Below are positions 62,313 to 64,000 of a stretch of DNA of 64,000 bases, piece by piece; position 1 is the first letter of the stretch; the number at the start of each line of letters is the position of its first letter. The stretch lies in assembly GCA_011800805.1 (NCBI GenBank), contig MPNW01000004.1, forward strand, positions 204,858-268,857. Direction: 5' to 3'. The notes beneath the pieces are model-generated. The model did not search any database. It was given only the letters and a program-made list of their open reading frames with translations, and had not been told where the DNA came from. The position numbers and the translations under genes are program-made. This DNA comes from Hirudo medicinalis (taxonomy: Eukaryota; Annelida; Clitellata; Hirudinida; Hirudinidae).

Positions 62313-64000
62313 ATGAAACAGCTGGAAAGCAAAGTCTTTTTAATATTTTTTTTGCTCATTTCGATAATTTGCTTGGAGTCCATGGGCAAAGGTTATTTGA
62401 CCTTTCGAATACGTTCATGCAAAAAATTTAAATTCGTTAATACAGCAAACTTCACTTTTTGTCACTTACATAGGTTAAGTTTCAGTATCCAACTTCTTAA
62501 AAGAAATTTTATGATGAAACGTTGAGCGAAATCTTGGATCTTCTTTTATCAACCATTTTTGTCTGCAATCATTCTTTGCCAAAATTAATTATTGCTCAGA
62601 TTTTCTGTTATCATTTATTAAAACATTTTCAATTCCTTCGAAAGTTTTTCAATAGATGATTTTAAAGTCACATAGGCTCTTGAGAGCTTACAGGAGTTTG
62701 GTCTTCGCGAAAACAAACGTCTTGTGAAACTTTGTATTATGTTTTGTATCAGATTCAAATTCAAAAACAGATCTCTTATTCTGTAAATTTTCATTTTTAT
62801 GTATTGAAAAGATTTCTAGAATGAAATCCTAGAATTTGTGCTAAGGGCTTATTTTAGGACTTTGGTAATTTCTAGAAATAATTGTCCTCAAATTATGCTT
62901 CGGTCGTAGGTTTCATTTTGATTCTTCATTGTGAACATCCGATTTGCACCAGGGTTTCTTAATCTTTTCAGTGCTCTCTTATCACAAGAGCATGTGTTAA
63001 CATCATTGATAAAAATGACAGCAAAGTTGCTAACAATTAATTATTCGTCAGTGGATTCGGATTCATTACTAACAACAACAGCTGCCTGAACATTAATTCC
63101 GTCATGTGTTGTTGTGAACAAGTGCTCAGTTGCTGCAATGTCGCTGACTTAATAAACATAATATTATATATTTAATTGAAAATGTTAAATAATGTTAACA
63201 AGAACATCATAACCAAATATTTATGGATAATGTAAAATGTGTGACCGCAACACTACAGCTGCATATTGTATATTGTAGTAAAGCTGTGCGTAAAGTTATT
63301 CCTCTACTAAAATTAAAATTATTCCAAATTGATTTTATGATCACACTTTATAAATATTGTTATTGTGATTAAGGGCAAAGTCCCAGCAGAAGAAAAATTT
63401 GAAATAAATGTGCGTTTAATTCAAATATTTCTTTCTACATTGAACTGCAGTATGTCTTGGGACCAGTAGTGGAATGTCGATTTCAGAAAACCGTGAAGGC
63501 CGCCTAGAGAGTGTGGTGAAGCGTTTTACAAACTGCACAAAAATTGAGGGCAACCTGGAAGTAGCTGGGCTACCTTTAGTTAATGTAGACTTGAGCTCTC
63601 TCAGCACAATTGTAGAAGTTACAGGTTATGTGCTATTCTACGACACCAACCTTACAACGCTGCCACTTGCGAATTTGAAGTTAATTCGTGGTGAAAATCT
63701 GTTCGAGTCAGTGTTGTGTATTTTTTTTTAGAATTTAGTTTTTTTTTTAAATTTTATTTTAATTTGTTTTGTTACATCTAACTGTTGTAAATACAAAGGC
63801 GTCTTTTTATTTACAAATTTCTAAAATTCTTCCGCTTTGTAACTTTGAAACTAAAATGAAACCACGTGATCGATATAATTATTCATATTATTTGACAACA
63901 TTCCAGCATTTAATGTTCCGATTAACACAAGGACATTTGTTTCAATATCAGGCTTCCCCAAGGCAAATTTGGTCTAGTGATATCCAAAAATATAGGCTTG
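62313..64000 (+). CDS. EGFR: EGFR/ErbB receptor tyrosine kinase, 5' part, runs off window
   Basis: Exons seen: 62313-62391, 63451-63706 and 63952 to beyond 64000; phases 1 and 2 agree at both joins. Exon 1 encodes a signal peptide (core VFLIFFLLISIICLES) ending MGK. The splice gives GKVCLGTSSG, matching the ErbB start KVCxGTS. Exon 2 is the first receptor L domain: FTNCTKIEGNLEVAGL, LSTIVEVTGYVLFYDTNL and LPLANLKLIRGENLFE. This follows the EGFR order FNNCEVVLGNLEI, TIQEVAGYVL and IPLENLQIIRG. Exon 3 continues LPQGKFGLVISKNIG. Insulin receptor L1 is a less likely alternative because the Cys-x-Gly-Thr-Ser start and EVxGYVL are ErbB features. Kinase and other domains lie outside the window. Intron 1 (62392-63450) holds nothing else I can see. 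Confidence 0.85.

Overview
The window is animal (bilaterian) nuclear DNA: AT-rich, with intron-split genes on both strands, many ATT/CAT/GAT microsatellites, and no operons, CRISPR arrays, rRNA or tRNA that I could recognise. All gene families seen are metazoan. Invertebrate gene density, mostly short introns and the protein divergence suggest a lophotrochozoan such as an annelid or leech; the exact organism is my inference and is weak. Exon models below were built by hand from reading-frame continuity, splice-site phase and remembered family conservation, not by any search.

Layout, left to right. PPP1R37, a leucine-rich-repeat inhibitor of protein phosphatase 1 (470-8948, +), is followed by about 3.4 kb with no gene I can support. 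Two minus-strand genes come next: an SLC35A2-type nucleotide-sugar transporter (12385-14981) and the LIM-domain-binding cofactor LDB/Chip (16173-18757, 5' end unresolved). After a gene-poor 4.9 kb lies a non-clustered protocadherin (23624-29792, +), convergent with MGAT4, an N-acetylglucosaminyltransferase IV (30708-34989, -). MGAT4 is head-to-head with a membrane-anchored JmjC/cupin protein (35987-37475, +), which converges on an SBK-type serine/threonine kinase (37880-40895, -). A sparse 4 kb then leads to a small single-pass membrane protein (44824-45612, -), an unrecognised small gene (46551-47173, -), FAM241B (47473-48220, +), SRSF2 (49321-50285, -) and TXNL4A (50944-51513, -). TXNL4A shares a 566-base divergent promoter region with the 32-exon nucleoporin gene NUP155 (52080-60994, +). 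The first three exons of an EGFR/ErbB receptor run off the right edge (62313 onward, +).

The genes form no single pathway. They are a housekeeping and developmental mix: splicing (SRSF2, TXNL4A), nuclear pore (NUP155), N-glycan synthesis (SLC35A2, MGAT4), adhesion and signalling (protocadherin, EGFR, SBK kinase, PPP1R37) and transcription (LDB).

I did not find a convincing new multi-gene system. The most distinctive signal is in the splice sites: at least four introns need a GC donor to stay in frame, and an unusually large share of GT donors have T at +3 (GTTAGT recurs at nine introns). Other leads are two unrecognised small genes, a TM-anchored JmjC protein and two repeat-like insertions inside PPP1R37 introns.
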